From Bacteroidota bacterium (lineage in GTDB: Bacteria; Bacteroidota; Bacteroidia; AKYH767-A; 2013-40CM-41-45): DNA of 64,000 bases. Within the stretch, counting starts at the first letter, position 1. The number at the start of each line of letters is the position of its first letter. Below, piece by piece: positions 15,739 to 24,999 of the stretch. The stretch is taken from contig JADJON010000001.1 of NCBI GenBank assembly GCA_016713765.1, positions 1,798,001-1,862,000 on the forward strand, read 5' to 3'. A program made the position numbers and the translations under genes. Under the pieces are notes generated by a model. That model saw only the letters and a list, made by a program, of their open reading frames with translations, made no database searches and was not told the origin of the DNA.

Positions 15739-17708
15739 TTCCAGCGTAATTGAACCGAGAGATCGCTTTTTATCGTCCCATCCGGATGATTCAGTTTACT
15801 ATCTTGCCCGGATCGTGTCCATCCGTTTTTGACAGCAATGTCCAGCGATCGTGCTACGCGCCATTTGATTACGGCGACGATTCTTGTCAGGTTCCCATAG
15901 TAACCGGGCATCGAAAAACCATATAACACATCTGGCTCCTGGCTATAGATCGCGGCGGCATAGGAAGTGGTTTCGGCGAGGGCGAAGCGGATGGTCCCTT
16001 GTATCGGAGACTTTAGCGGCCTTATAGACCAGTCGGTAAAGGCCAGCCATCCTTTTTCGTCTCCATCGTGCAGATGCTCAAACCGCGTTTCCAACGAGAG
16101 GAAAGGAGGGAGGCTGGTTGTCATGGAGAATCGTATGCTTTCCCTCGACTGTGAAAATGTGGTTCGTTCATATGCATTATTGGATCCGACCGGATAAGAC
16201 CTTCTGCGATAGCGTAAGCGGAATTGTGTCTTCCGGTTAGGATTATAGAATACCTGTAGTTGCTGTTCATCCAGCATGCTGGGGCTGTCGATGCGGTAAC
16301 GAAGCCAATCAAAGGTGGTTTTTTGCAGCAACACCTGAAGCGTACACACAGGTAAAAGACGCGACTGGAGAGAAAACACAAATCCATTTTCGTTTTCGTT
16401 GCGCATGTTTTCACCGGGTGCATCGCTCAGGAGCGTTACTGGTCCTCTGCCAAAATTCCGGTATTGGATTCCGGCGTTCAGCTTTTTTCCCAACGCAGCC
16501 TGAATTCCACCGATGAGACTATGGCTGCCATTTCGATAGGCTGATTCGAAGAAGCATGTTGTGTTTTGCCAGTGCCAGGTTCCGTCGATGGATCCGGCGA
16601 CAACTTTTTCCGGAAAGATTCGATATTGAGCATAGGCATTGTCGTTCGGTGATAGATTTTTCGGTAGATGCTGAAAGAGGGCGGTTGCTCCAAGCGATTT
16701 ACTTTTTCCGCTGAATGATCCGTGGCAACCAAGTATGGTCACCGGGAACGTGGCTTTCCCGGCGATTTCCTGTTGGGTACTATGGATACCGGAAGTTTGA
16801 AGCGAAGAGAATTGGGCCAACGAATCGTCGGAAATTCCCGCGTCACGTTTCCGGGAGCTGACGAACAGTTCCATCGTAAAGGACTTTCTTCCAAGTGAGA
16901 TTGCGGCCCCGCGCAAACCAGCATTTTCATCGGAAGATGTATAGGGAAGTATGCCACGCGCTTGTCGACGCAACAATGCGGGGTCAGCCGTGAAGCCTGT
17001 TCCGAAGCCGAGCCATGCCAAACTTCCTTGACCAAACTGTACCGCATAGTCGCCTACGATTAATTTGCGGAGCAAACCTCTGCCATTATAGCTGATAAAG
17101 CCAGCGATATAATCCGGTCGGCGTTTATCGTCCAACCAGGCTTCGCCGGGATCCTTCTCCATCCGTAATCCCATTGTCCACTGGTCCCTGATTCGCATAC
17201 GATAGCGCAGGAGGCTTCGAAATCCGTTCCCGGCGGTATTCTTGTACTCTTGTTCTGTTCCATTCCAAACCGTTCCTGCTCCTCCAAGGCGAACGATCAA
17301 TTCCTGCCGTAGCTGGGCTTTCTTGATGGCAAAGGTTTGCCGATCCGTGATTCTGATATAGGGCGCGATCCGCCGGATGTCATCGGGTGACAGGCTGGCA
17401 ATTACCTGGAGTTCTTCCATACGAAGAATTGGTCCGAAACGCTCACGATGGCCGATCATTCGTTCCACTTGCTCATTCGTCAGACCCGGTAGTTCTTTCA
17501 AGTGTTCCAGGGACGCGGTATTCAGATCGATGCGCTGACTCATCCTCAGGCTGATCTCTTCCATCGCGTCCGCGCCATCACGGTCGGTTCCGTCTTCGCG
17601 CCAGACTATTGCTTCAATCGGCTTCATTTCCTGCAGACTATCCTGTGCCCGAACGCTGTAGATCGCGGCAAGCATCAGTAAAGTCAGCAATCCTTCAGGC
17701 CTTCTCAT
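15723..17708 (-). CDS. Helix-hairpin-helix protein with predicted outer-membrane beta-barrel
   Basis: A 661-residue exported protein (signal peptide MRRPEGLLTLLMLAAIYSVRAQ). Residues about 55-120 hold two ComEA-like helix-hairpin-helix units: RIDLNTASLEHLKELPGLT with a GPILRMEEL turn, then a second unit (SLSPDDIRRIAPYIRI). The remaining 500 residues are rich in alternating aromatic and polar strands (LLRYRMRIRDQWTMGLRME, FGQGSLAWLGFGTGF, LRYRRRSYP), as in outer-membrane barrels, and the C-terminus (SVQLRWNQGSN) fits a closing strand. HhH units usually bind DNA, or act as protein-docking modules in secretion channels. Which applies is unknown. It is coupled by a 4-base overlap to the PorV-like gene upstream. 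Confidence 0.75.
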   Translation of the reverse strand: MRRPEGLLTLLMLAAIYSVRAQDSLQEMKPIEAIVWREDGTDRDGADAMEEISLRMSQRIDLNTASLEHLKELPGLTNEQVERMIGHRERFGPILRMEELQVIASLSPDDIRRIAPYIRITDRQTFAIKKAQLRQELIVRLGGAGTVWNGTEQEYKNTAGNGFRSLLRYRMRIRDQWTMGLRMEKDPGEAWLDDKRRPDYIAGFISYNGRGLLRKLIVGDYAVQFGQGSLAWLGFGTGFTADPALLRRQARGILPYTSSDENAGLRGAAISLGRKSFTMELFVSSRKRDAGISDDSLAQFSSLQTSGIHSTQQEIAGKATFPVTILGCHGSFSGKSKSLGATALFQHLPKNLSPNDNAYAQYRIFPEKVVAGSIDGTWHWQNTTCFFESAYRNGSHSLIGGIQAALGKKLNAGIQYRNFGRGPVTLLSDAPGENMRNENENGFVFSLQSRLLPVCTLQVLLQKTTFDWLRYRIDSPSMLDEQQLQVFYNPNRKTQFRLRYRRRSYPVGSNNAYERTTFSQSRESIRFSMTTSLPPFLSLETRFEHLHDGDEKGWLAFTDWSIRPLKSPIQGTIRFALAETTSYAAAIYSQEPDVLYGFSMPGYYGNLTRIVAVIKWRVARSLDIAVKNGWTRSGQDSKLNHPDGTIKSDLSVQLRWNQGSN

Positions 17709-18517
17709 GACCGTTTGTGGAGAAAGAACAGCAGCGCTGCACCGGTACGCGTTCCCAGTTGACGATGTTGTTCGAAGTAGAAATCCAATCTCCAGGTTGA
17801 AAACGAAACGCTGCTACCCATGCTCAGTAGCATGCGATCCGATCTCCAGCCGCAGGAAAACCCCAGCATACTCGTGGCCTGATACCGTATACCGGATGCG
17901 ACTACAATAGGCGTTCCCGAGCGTTGGACAGCTTCCAGAGACCAGTTGATAGCCCGCAAAGGGCTCCAGGACAATCCGCAGCGAATACTTGGCTGCTCGA
18001 CATTGGTGGAGATCGTTCGTGTCATGGATTCAGGGTGATCGATGACCAGGCCAAGGCTCGTCTTTGGAAATGGCTGAATCCACCACCCCAGGGACGAGCC
18101 CCACGTCAGGATCGACGTGGTCTGCTGCTGCTCACGCACAGATCGGTGGTAAGCTCTGAGCGAGATGCCGAAGCGGGACTTGTTGAAAAGTGTGATTCCG
18201 GCGGAAAGGTTAACCTGGTTGTTGCGATAAGGTGCTTTCCCGGTCTGGGTGACTTCCATTCCTATGCGGCGATTTCCTGCTGCGGTAGCGAAAGCCAGCC
18301 CACAATTCCGCAGCAGGCCGATCCCATAGCGATCTTCCACATACGCCTGCACGGTTGAAACGCTGGTATCTCCCGGAGAAGCGGGATTCGTGAGAATGGC
18401 AATCTCGTCACTCAACGAAACGCCGCTCGTCGCCATTCCCCAGGAGCGGATGTTCGATGCAAGAACACCGTTGGCAAGGGCGAGACACGCTGCGAGAAGG
18501 ATCAACCGATAGGACAT
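17705..18517 (-). CDS. PorV/UPF0164-like outer-membrane beta-barrel protein
   Basis: A 270-residue protein with a signal peptide (MSYRLILLAACLALANGVLA). Just after it, SWGMATSGVSLSDEIAILTN followed by PAS resembles the family N-terminus in which a small-residue strand leads to a plug segment ending in an N-P-A motif. The rest is strand-like (GISLRAYHRSV, WRLDFYFEQHR) and fits a barrel of about 14 short strands. PorV and PorQ relatives take part in T9SS surface attachment, but membership here is inferred from pattern only. The gene leads a two-gene operon with the helix-hairpin-helix barrel protein. A TAGTTTCG sequence (one mismatch to the promoter element) lies 7 bases before the start. Confidence 0.6.
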   Translation of the reverse strand: MSYRLILLAACLALANGVLASNIRSWGMATSGVSLSDEIAILTNPASPGDTSVSTVQAYVEDRYGIGLLRNCGLAFATAAGNRRIGMEVTQTGKAPYRNNQVNLSAGITLFNKSRFGISLRAYHRSVREQQQTTSILTWGSSLGWWIQPFPKTSLGLVIDHPESMTRTISTNVEQPSIRCGLSWSPLRAINWSLEAVQRSGTPIVVASGIRYQATSMLGFSCGWRSDRMLLSMGSSVSFSTWRLDFYFEQHRQLGTRTGAALLFFLHKRS

Positions 18518-18596
18518 TCGACCGCGAAACTATCGGGGTCGTTTGTCGGAAAGAAACTGTAAATGCGGTTGATTATATGCGGAGGTGCCCCGGCAC

Positions 18597-19097
18597 TTAG
18601 GAGGACCCTTTTTTCAAGGCATCATTGGCATTCATCACCTTTTCACGGAGTGAATTCTTGAATTCCAGAACCTTTTTTCTGACTTCGGGATCAGCAGCTC
18701 CCAATATCTGCGCGGCCAGTATACCCGCATTTTGTGCCGCGTTGATCGCTACCGTTGCAACCGGAACTCCATTGGGCATTTGGAGGATGGAAAGGATCGA
18801 GTCCCAGCCGTCGATGGAATTGCTTGATCGCACCGGAACTCCAATTACCGGCAGGGGTGTAATCGAAGCTACCATGCCCGGAAGATGGGCGGCGCCACCG
18901 GCACCCGCGATGATAACCCTGAGGCCCCGGTCGGCCGCTGTCTTAGCATAATCCATCATCCACTCCGGTGTCCGATGAGCGGAAACTATCCTGACCTCAT
19001 GGGCAATGCCGAATTCAGTCAACAGTTGAGCCGCGTCTTGCATGACGGAGAGGTCGGACTGGCTTCCCATGATGATACCTACAAGTGGATTGGACAT
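18597..19097 (-). CDS. purE: 5-(Carboxyamino)imidazole ribonucleotide mutase PurE
   Basis: A 166-residue class I PurE of normal size converting N5-CAIR to CAIR in purine synthesis. The conserved segments are GIIMGSQSDLSVMQDA, RIVSAHRTPEWMMDYA (the SAHR loop) and IAGAGGAAHLPGMVAS, with VPVRSS and SILQMPNGVPVATVAI after it. It lies 23 bases downstream of purK on the same strand, so the two consecutive steps are expressed together. Confidence 0.96.
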   Translation of the reverse strand: MSNPLVGIIMGSQSDLSVMQDAAQLLTEFGIAHEVRIVSAHRTPEWMMDYAKTAADRGLRVIIAGAGGAAHLPGMVASITPLPVIGVPVRSSNSIDGWDSILSILQMPNGVPVATVAINAAQNAGILAAQILGAADPEVRKKVLEFKNSLREKVMNANDALKKGSS

Positions 19098-19120
19098 TGC
19101 GTTGGGTGGATATATGGAGG

Positions 19121-20263
19121 TTATGCTTTTACTTTCAGTGTATCGCGTATGGTTCTGGCAATACGCCGTGCTTCTTCCAGGTCCGGATGACAGACTGTAA
19201 CATGCCCCATTTTTCGGAATGGCTTCGTCAGCAGTTTGCCGTATAAATGTACATGCACACCCGGAATAGACAGGGCTTCTTCGAGACCCTCGTAGCGAGC
19301 CGGGCCTTCGAATCCTTTTTCACCCAACAGATTCACCATCACTGCAGGTTGTATGATGGACGTATCACCCAGGGGCAGTCCGAGGATGGCGCGCAGGTGT
19401 TGCTCGTACTGGGAGGTCTGGTTGGCTTCGATGGTGTGATGGCCGCTGTTGTGCGGACGTGGAGCCAGTTCGTTGACCAGCAGTTCCCCGGTTGTAGTGA
19501 GGAACATTTCAACTGCCAGCACGCCTACCATATCAAGGGCTTCGGCAACTTGTCGTGCGATGCGTTCGGCTTCAGCCGCAACGGCCGGGGATAGACTGGA
19601 AGGGGAGAACAGGAATTCGACCAGGTTGGCTTCCTTGTTGAAATCCATCTCGACCGGAGGGAATGCCTTGCAGTGACCACGACTGTTCCGTGCGACGATA
19701 ACGGCGACTTCCCGTTCGAAGGGTACCCAGGCTTCGAGCACGCTCGGAGCATCGAAGGCCATATCGAGGTCAGCAGTGCTCCGCAAAGGTTGAACACCTT
19801 TGCCGTCGTAGCCTCCACGACGTAGTTTCTGCATGACCGGCAGTTCAGTACCGCCGGACAGGATTTCACTTTTATTGTTGACCAGCGTGAATGGAGCAGT
19901 CGGTATTCCGTGTTCACGGAAGAACGATTTTTGAGCTCCCTTATCCTGAATCAGCCGGATGACGCGCGGTTGTGGGAAGATCTTTCTTCCTTCCTGTTCC
20001 AGCCGTTCCAGTGCGGTGGTGTTGACGTGTTCAATTTCGATAGTCAGGACCTCAAGCTCCTTGCCGAATTCGTATACTGCAGCTTCGTCATTAAAATGGC
20101 CGATGGTAAAGGAACTCGCGATGTCTTTGCAAGGCGCGTTCGGGTCTGGATCCAATACATGTGTAACCAGATTCCAGTCGGCCGCTTTCTGGAGTAGCAT
20201 GCGCCCCAATTGGCCTCCGCCCAGGATGCCGATTTTAGCAGAAACTGAGGGATTGCCCGCCAT
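19121..20263 (-). CDS. purK: 5-(Carboxyamino)imidazole ribonucleotide synthase PurK
   Basis: A 380-residue ATP-grasp enzyme making N5-CAIR from AIR, bicarbonate and ATP. The start is set at the ATG at 20263 (MAGNPSVSAKIGILGGGQLGRML); the open frame extends to 20305 but adds unrelated residues. GGGQLGRML begins the N-terminal domain. VLTIEIEHVN, QDKGAQKSFF, RRGGYDGKGVQ and FEREVAVIVAR belong to the ATP-grasp core, with VNELAPRPHNSGHHTIEA near the active site. A TATTTTCG sequence (one mismatch to the promoter element) lies 8 bases before the start. The gene is divergent from hpt. Confidence 0.95.
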   Translation of the reverse strand: MAGNPSVSAKIGILGGGQLGRMLLQKAADWNLVTHVLDPDPNAPCKDIASSFTIGHFNDEAAVYEFGKELEVLTIEIEHVNTTALERLEQEGRKIFPQPRVIRLIQDKGAQKSFFREHGIPTAPFTLVNNKSEILSGGTELPVMQKLRRGGYDGKGVQPLRSTADLDMAFDAPSVLEAWVPFEREVAVIVARNSRGHCKAFPPVEMDFNKEANLVEFLFSPSSLSPAVAAEAERIARQVAEALDMVGVLAVEMFLTTTGELLVNELAPRPHNSGHHTIEANQTSQYEQHLRAILGLPLGDTSIIQPAVMVNLLGEKGFEGPARYEGLEEALSIPGVHVHLYGKLLTKPFRKMGHVTVCHPDLEEARRIARTIRDTLKVKA

Positions 20264-20303
20264 TTCGAGGACGAAAATACTCAATCCCGGAGTACCGTTG
20301 AAC

Positions 20304-20335
20304 ATTGCACAAGGGCGAGTTTCGGCTTACTTTTG
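20304..20335 (+). promoter_or_regulatory. Promoter of the hpt-adk-obg operon (-33 and -7)
   Basis: ATTG (20304-20307), a 20-base spacer and TACTTTTG (20328-20335) match the TTTG-N19-21-TAnnTTTG consensus with a single mismatch. The predicted start of transcription is around 20340, giving a leader of about 15 bases before the ATG at 20355. Confidence 0.7.
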
Positions 20336-20354
20336 CGCCTTAGCCGGCCGGCCT

Positions 20355-20894
20355 ATGTCCACCATCGTTGTACGCGATAAGCGTTTCGAGATTTCCATTC
20401 CCAGCAGTACGATCACAACGCGGATTGACGAGATGGCCGCGGAGATCAACCGGCGATATTCGGGCAAACGACCTGTATTCGTCGTGGTCTTGAACGGTGC
20501 CTTTCTTTTTGGGGCAGAAGTGTTCAGGCGATATGAGGGCGATTGCGAAATCGCCTTTATCCGACTGGCTTCTTATTCGGGGACGCAATCGACCGGGAAT
20601 GTCCGGAACCTTGTGGGTTTGACGATGGAAATCCGGGACCGGCATGTCATCATTCTTGAAGATATCGTCGATACCGGAGAAACCGCCGTTCACCTTCTGG
20701 ATGAGTTGAATGCACGACAGCCGGCATCGATTTCTTTTGCCAGTCTGTTATTCAAGCCGGCCGCATTGAAACGGGAAGTCAAACTCGACTATGTCGGATT
20801 CGAAGTTCCTAACGACTTCTTACTGGGCTTTGGCCTGGATTACGACGGCCTGGGTCGAAACCTTAACGATATCTATAAGCTTGCCAATTCCTGA
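20355..20894 (+). CDS. hpt: Hypoxanthine phosphoribosyltransferase
   Basis: A 179-residue purine-salvage enzyme joining hypoxanthine or guanine to PRPP. The true start is the ATG at 20355 (MSTIVVRDKRFEISI); the frame stays open upstream through the purK antisense region, which is not coding here. The PRPP loop is VIILEDIVDTGETAVHLL, preceded by FVVVLNGAFLFGAEVFR, and the base-binding end is LDYVGFEVPNDFLLGFGLDYDGLGRNL. It leads the operon hpt-adk-obg-PAP2-phosphatase. Next to purK-purE it places purine salvage back-to-back with de novo synthesis. Confidence 0.95.
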   Translation: MSTIVVRDKRFEISIPSSTITTRIDEMAAEINRRYSGKRPVFVVVLNGAFLFGAEVFRRYEGDCEIAFIRLASYSGTQSTGNVRNLVGLTMEIRDRHVIILEDIVDTGETAVHLLDELNARQPASISFASLLFKPAALKREVKLDYVGFEVPNDFLLGFGLDYDGLGRNLNDIYKLANS

Positions 20895-20902
20895 TCATCG
20901 CC

Positions 20903-21481
20903 ATGTTGAACCTCGTACTCTTCGGACCGCCGGGAGCCGGTAAAGGCACCCAATCGGAGAAACTGATCGCCCGTTATAGCCTCGTTCATCTATCGACCGG
21001 GGATATTCTTCGGAGCGAAGTGGCGAATCAGACCACCCTTGGAATAGAGGCGAAGAAGTTGATGGATCAGGGTTTGCTGGTTCCCGACGCGGTCGTGATT
21101 GGTATGATCGAGTCGAGGCTGGAGCAGCATAAGGATGGTAAAGGCTTCATCTTCGATGGTTTCCCCAGAACCACTGCGCAGGCGGAAGCGCTCGATGCCT
21201 TGTTGAAGCGTCATAACACAGCCATAACCTGCATGCTTGCATTGGAAGTTCCGGATGAAGAATTGATTCGTCGGTTACTGAACCGGGGAAAGGAGTCCGG
21301 CAGAGCGGATGATCAGGACGAAAAGGTGATTGCGAAGCGGATTGTAGAATACAATGCGAAGACCGCGCCCCTTAAGCAGTACTATTCTCAGCAACAGAAG
21401 TTTCATGGGATCCAGGGTTTGGGAACCATTGATGAGATCTTCCAGTCACTTACTACGCAGATTGACCGATACCCGGCCTGA
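20903..21481 (+). CDS. adk: Adenylate kinase
   Basis: A 192-residue short-form adenylate kinase. The P-loop is LFGPPGAGKGTQSEKL, followed by the AMP-binding HLSTGDILRSEV and FIFDGFPRTTAQAEAL, and LLNRGKESGRADDQDE at the lid. The lid is the short type without zinc-binding cysteines. It interconverts AMP and ATP with two ADP in the cytoplasm. It starts 8 bases after hpt, so both belong to one transcript. Confidence 0.96.
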   Translation: MLNLVLFGPPGAGKGTQSEKLIARYSLVHLSTGDILRSEVANQTTLGIEAKKLMDQGLLVPDAVVIGMIESRLEQHKDGKGFIFDGFPRTTAQAEALDALLKRHNTAITCMLALEVPDEELIRRLLNRGKESGRADDQDEKVIAKRIVEYNAKTAPLKQYYSQQQKFHGIQGLGTIDEIFQSLTTQIDRYPA

Positions 21482-21531
21482 ATATTCAGTCCGGCACTAA
21501 AAATATTAATTGAGCAGCAGGGCCAGCGCAG

Positions 21532-22533
21532 ATGTCTTCCAACTTTGTCGATTACGTAAAGATCTGTTGTCGCAGCGGTGCTGGCGGCCCTGGATCCGTT
21601 CATTTTCACCGAGACAAGCATACGGCCAAGGGTGGGCCCGACGGCGGTGACGGTGGAGAAGGCGGCAGCATTATTCTACGGGGTAACAAGCAACTGTGGA
21701 CACTTTTACACCTGAAATACCGGAAGCACGTAATCGCAGAGCCAGGTGAGAAAGGGTCGAATGCACTGAAGACGGGTGCTTCCGGCAAAGATGAGATCCT
21801 CGATGTTCCCATCGGAACGGTGGCAAAGGACGCGGAGACGAATGAAGTCCTGTTCGAGATCACGGAAGACGGACAGGAGCAAGTACTGGTTCCCGGCGGA
21901 CGGGGAGGGAAGGGGAATAATTTCTTCAAGACCTCCACGCTTCAGACTCCACGCTTCGCACAGCCAGGCGAACCGGGTCGTGAAGAATGGAAGATACTGG
22001 AGCTTAAGATCCTTGCCGACGTAGGGTTGGTGGGATTCCCGAACGCAGGGAAGAGTACGTTGCTGTCGGTTGTCAGTGCCGCCAAGCCAGAGATTGCCGA
22101 TTATCCGTTCACGACATTGGTGCCGAATCTGGGTATCGTATCCTATCGGGATGGTCGTTCATTCGTAATGGCTGACATACCGGGAATTATCGAAGGCGCC
22201 CATGCTGGTAAGGGATTGGGTTTGCGTTTTCTGCGACACATTGAACGCAACTCGGTATTGCTTTTCATGGTTCCCTGCGACTCCAAAGACATCCGCAGGG
22301 AATATGCGATTCTTGTTAACGAGTTGGAACAGTATAACCCGGAGTTGTTGCATAAGGACCGGGTGCTCGCTGTTACCAAGTGCGATCTGTTGGATCAGGA
22401 ATTACTGCAAGCCATGCAGTCGGAAGTGCCAAAGGGTGTACAGGCCGTATTCATTTCTTCTGCTACCGGCATGGGGATCGATCGGTTGAAGGATGCACTT
22501 TGGGCGACCTTGAACAAACCGGAGCAGCCTTGA
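21532..22533 (+). CDS. obg: GTPase Obg (CgtA)
   Basis: A 333-residue ribosome-associated GTPase. Residues 1-158 form the glycine-rich Obg fold ([24 protein letters not shown]). The G domain has G1 [14 protein letters not shown], switch region [11 protein letters not shown]3 [18 protein letters not shown] and G4 TKCD. The variable C-terminal OCT domain is absent, as usual in this phylum. The family acts in late 50S assembly and stress signalling. It lies 50 bases after adk and one base before the PAP2 gene. Confidence 0.95.
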   Translation: MSSNFVDYVKICCRSGAGGPGSVHFHRDKHTAKGGPDGGDGGEGGSIILRGNKQLWTLLHLKYRKHVIAEPGEKGSNALKTGASGKDEILDVPIGTVAKDAETNEVLFEITEDGQEQVLVPGGRGGKGNNFFKTSTLQTPRFAQPGEPGREEWKILELKILADVGLVGFPNAGKSTLLSVVSAAKPEIADYPFTTLVPNLGIVSYRDGRSFVMADIPGIIEGAHAGKGLGLRFLRHIERNSVLLFMVPCDSKDIRREYAILVNELEQYNPELLHKDRVLAVTKCDLLDQELLQAMQSEVPKGVQAVFISSATGMGIDRLKDALWATLNKPEQP

Positions 22534-22534
22534 G

Positions 22535-23116
22535 ATGTGGGAGCGACTCGACGCGATTGACACGCAACTGCTGTTAGCCCTCAACGGGATACATGCCCCC
22601 TGGCTCGATTCCGTTTTTACCTTCATCAGCGCTCGGTTTGTCTGGTTGCCGCTCTACGCGTATTTTGCGTGGAAGCTATACAAGGCATTGCCCGGACGAT
22701 TTCTCGTCCGCCTGGTCGTGATCGCTTTATTGATCACTGCCAGTGACCAATTGGCATCCGGCGTGATCAAGCCGTTGGTACAACGTCCGCGTCCCTGTCA
22801 TGTTCCGGAGCTGGAAGGAAAACTGCATTTGGTTGACGGTAATTGCGGAGGCCCGTATGGATTCGTGTCTTCACACGCCGCTAATACCTTCGCACTCGCA
22901 ACGTTCTTGTGGTTGTTATTCTCGCGCAGACACGGTCGTGCCGGTTGGTACCCGATGTTTGCCTGGGCAGCGGTAGTTTCCTATAGCCGCATTTATCTTG
23001 GCGTACATTATCCCGGGGATATCCTATGCGCAGCCTTGCTGGGAACCGTCCTTGGCGTATTGGCTTATCTTGTCATCGTTAGAATAGAAAAGCACCCCAT
23101 CGCTCATGCAACGTAA
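22535..23116 (+). CDS. PAP2-family membrane phosphatase
   Basis: A 193-residue integral membrane protein with about five or six hydrophobic helices. All three catalytic PAP2 motifs are present: KPLVQRPRP, SSHAANTF (catalytic His) and SRIYLGVHYPGDI. Members remove phosphate from lipid pyrophosphates such as undecaprenyl-PP, from phosphatidic acid or from lipid A; the substrate here is unknown. It begins one base after the obg stop and overlaps the next gene by 11 bases, so translation of the two is likely coupled. Confidence 0.9.
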   Translation: MWERLDAIDTQLLLALNGIHAPWLDSVFTFISARFVWLPLYAYFAWKLYKALPGRFLVRLVVIALLITASDQLASGVIKPLVQRPRPCHVPELEGKLHLVDGNCGGPYGFVSSHAANTFALATFLWLLFSRRHGRAGWYPMFAWAAVVSYSRIYLGVHYPGDILCAALLGTVLGVLAYLVIVRIEKHPIAHAT

Positions 23117-24782
23117 ATTTTCATTCCTGAGACTTACCCTCCTTTGCAGTTTGCTCGCCAGTTTCACGACTGGCCGGGCACAGAAATCAAAAGTCAATCC
23201 CGGGGGAAGCACAGGACCCGACCGGCCTCGTCTGGTGGTCGGTATTGTGGTAGACCAGATGCGTTATGATTATCTCTATCGGTATTGGAATCAATATGGA
23301 GAAACGGGCTTCAAGCGATTACTGCGGGAAGGATTTTCCTGCCAGGACGCTCATTTCGATTACGTGCCGACCTATACGGCTCCCGGTCATGCCTGTATTT
23401 ATACCGGGACTACGCCCTCGGTAAACGGTATCATTTCGAATGAATGGTTCGATCGCGAGAGCAGGAAAGGGGTGTATTGTGTCAACGATACGACCGTAAA
23501 ACCGGTCGGGACAACCTCCATCTCCGGGAAAATGTCACCACATCGCCTGCTGACGACCACGATCACGGATGAACTTCGATTCGCCACCAACGATCGCTCC
23601 AAGGTCATTGCGTTAGCCCTCAAGGATCGTGGCGCGATATTGCCCGGCGGGCACCGGGCCAATGCCGCATATTGGCACGACCCGTATCTCGACAACTGGG
23701 TGACCAGTACGTATTACATGAACGCCTTACCGGATTGGGTGACGCGTTTCAACGAACGGAAGGTTGCCGACTCGTTGCTGCAATATTCGTGGGAAACCTT
23801 ATTGCCCATTCGCGAATACACCCAAAGTACAGCAGACGATTCTCCGTACGAAGGGAAGTTCAAGGGAGAAACTGCTCCGGTTTTCCCACACAAACTGGCT
23901 GAATTGAAAAAGACCGATGGAGAATTGATCCGTCGCACGCCATTCGGAAATACGTACACGTTCATGTTCGCGAAGGCCGCTTTGGCGGGTGAGCAATTGG
24001 GAAAAGGAGAGGAGACTGATTTTTTAGCAGTCAGTTTATCTTCTCCTGATTATATCGGGCATCAATTTGGTATCAATTCGATTGAAGTACAGGATACCTA
24101 TTTGCGACTGGACCGCGAACTGGGAGATTTCCTGAGCGCGCTTGACCGTCAGGTCGGCACCGGAAACTATCTCGTGTTCCTGACCGCTGATCATGGCGCG
24201 GTGGCGAATCCCCAGTACAACGACGATCATCATGTGCCGGCGGGATTTTTCGAAGAAGATCTGCTCGGGGATACGCTTAAGAAATTTCTTGCCAGGACTT
24301 ATTTGTCCGATACACTCTTGCTGAATGTAAACTCGAACGCGATCTATCTGAACCGTGCGGAAATTGCCGCTAAGAAATTGTCGCTCGAGGAAGTGCAGTC
24401 ACGGGTCGTCCAATTGGTTTCGTCTTTCCCCGGGGTTGCGGTGGCGCTATCGGGCAGCGAATTGGGGCGCTATCTGCAACGTGACGGCATTGCCTCTCTG
24501 ATGCAGCGAGGGTTCAATGTGCAACGTTCAGCCGATGTATCTGTACAGTTGAAGCCCGGTTGGCTGGACTGGTATGTAAAGACCGGAACATCTCATGGCG
24601 CTGCCTACAGTTACGACACCCATGTTCCGATCGTCTTCATGGGTTATGGCATTCGGCCTGGTGCTACGGCTGCTCCCGTATCGGTCAAAGACATTGCACC
24701 GACCCTCGCGGTTTTATTGTCTGTTGAAAACCCCAACGGCACCACGGGAAAGGCCATTCAGTCCATCGTTGAGCGGCCGTAA
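23106..24782 (+). CDS. PafA-like secreted alkaline phosphatase
   Basis: A 558-residue protein of the alkaline phosphatase superfamily with a signal peptide (MQRKFSFLRL...FTTGRAQ). It resembles PafA of Elizabethkingia: VVGIVVDQMRYDYLYRYW near the N-terminus carries the first metal-binding Asp. YVPTYTAPGHACIYTGT holds the nucleophilic Thr, and GIISNEWFDR follows. LTADHGAVANP and DDHHVPAG give the second set of metal ligands, and GTSHGAAYSYDTHVPIVFMG the last histidines. PafA enzymes are phosphate-insensitive monoesterases in the periplasm. The 5' end overlaps the PAP2 gene by 11 bases, putting two phosphatases in one operon. Confidence 0.88.
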   Translation: MQRKFSFLRLTLLCSLLASFTTGRAQKSKVNPGGSTGPDRPRLVVGIVVDQMRYDYLYRYWNQYGETGFKRLLREGFSCQDAHFDYVPTYTAPGHACIYTGTTPSVNGIISNEWFDRESRKGVYCVNDTTVKPVGTTSISGKMSPHRLLTTTITDELRFATNDRSKVIALALKDRGAILPGGHRANAAYWHDPYLDNWVTSTYYMNALPDWVTRFNERKVADSLLQYSWETLLPIREYTQSTADDSPYEGKFKGETAPVFPHKLAELKKTDGELIRRTPFGNTYTFMFAKAALAGEQLGKGEETDFLAVSLSSPDYIGHQFGINSIEVQDTYLRLDRELGDFLSALDRQVGTGNYLVFLTADHGAVANPQYNDDHHVPAGFFEEDLLGDTLKKFLARTYLSDTLLLNVNSNAIYLNRAEIAAKKLSLEEVQSRVVQLVSSFPGVAVALSGSELGRYLQRDGIASLMQRGFNVQRSADVSVQLKPGWLDWYVKTGTSHGAAYSYDTHVPIVFMGYGIRPGATAAPVSVKDIAPTLAVLLSVENPNGTTGKAIQSIVERP

Positions 24783-24999
24783 TTTCTCATTTTACCATTG
24801 CAAACACCCCATTCACCCAAGCCTGGTGTGGATTGACCAGCCATAAGGGCCTATTCGGCCAAATTTGAAGGGTTGTTGATAAAAACTCCCTTACTTTTAA
24901 CTACCTGTAATGTGCTGATTTACGGCGAATTGGTTATTTTTAGTTCCGGATAAATCAGGTGACAATATTACCTGGTCAACTCCTCTAATACTAGTTTCT

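Noticed and set aside
24783..24999. Small RNA or riboswitch between the PafA-like gene and the PKD gene
   Set aside because: The 217-base AT-rich gap has no strong fold or known riboswitch pattern; only a one-mismatch promoter-like TATTTTTA at 24935.
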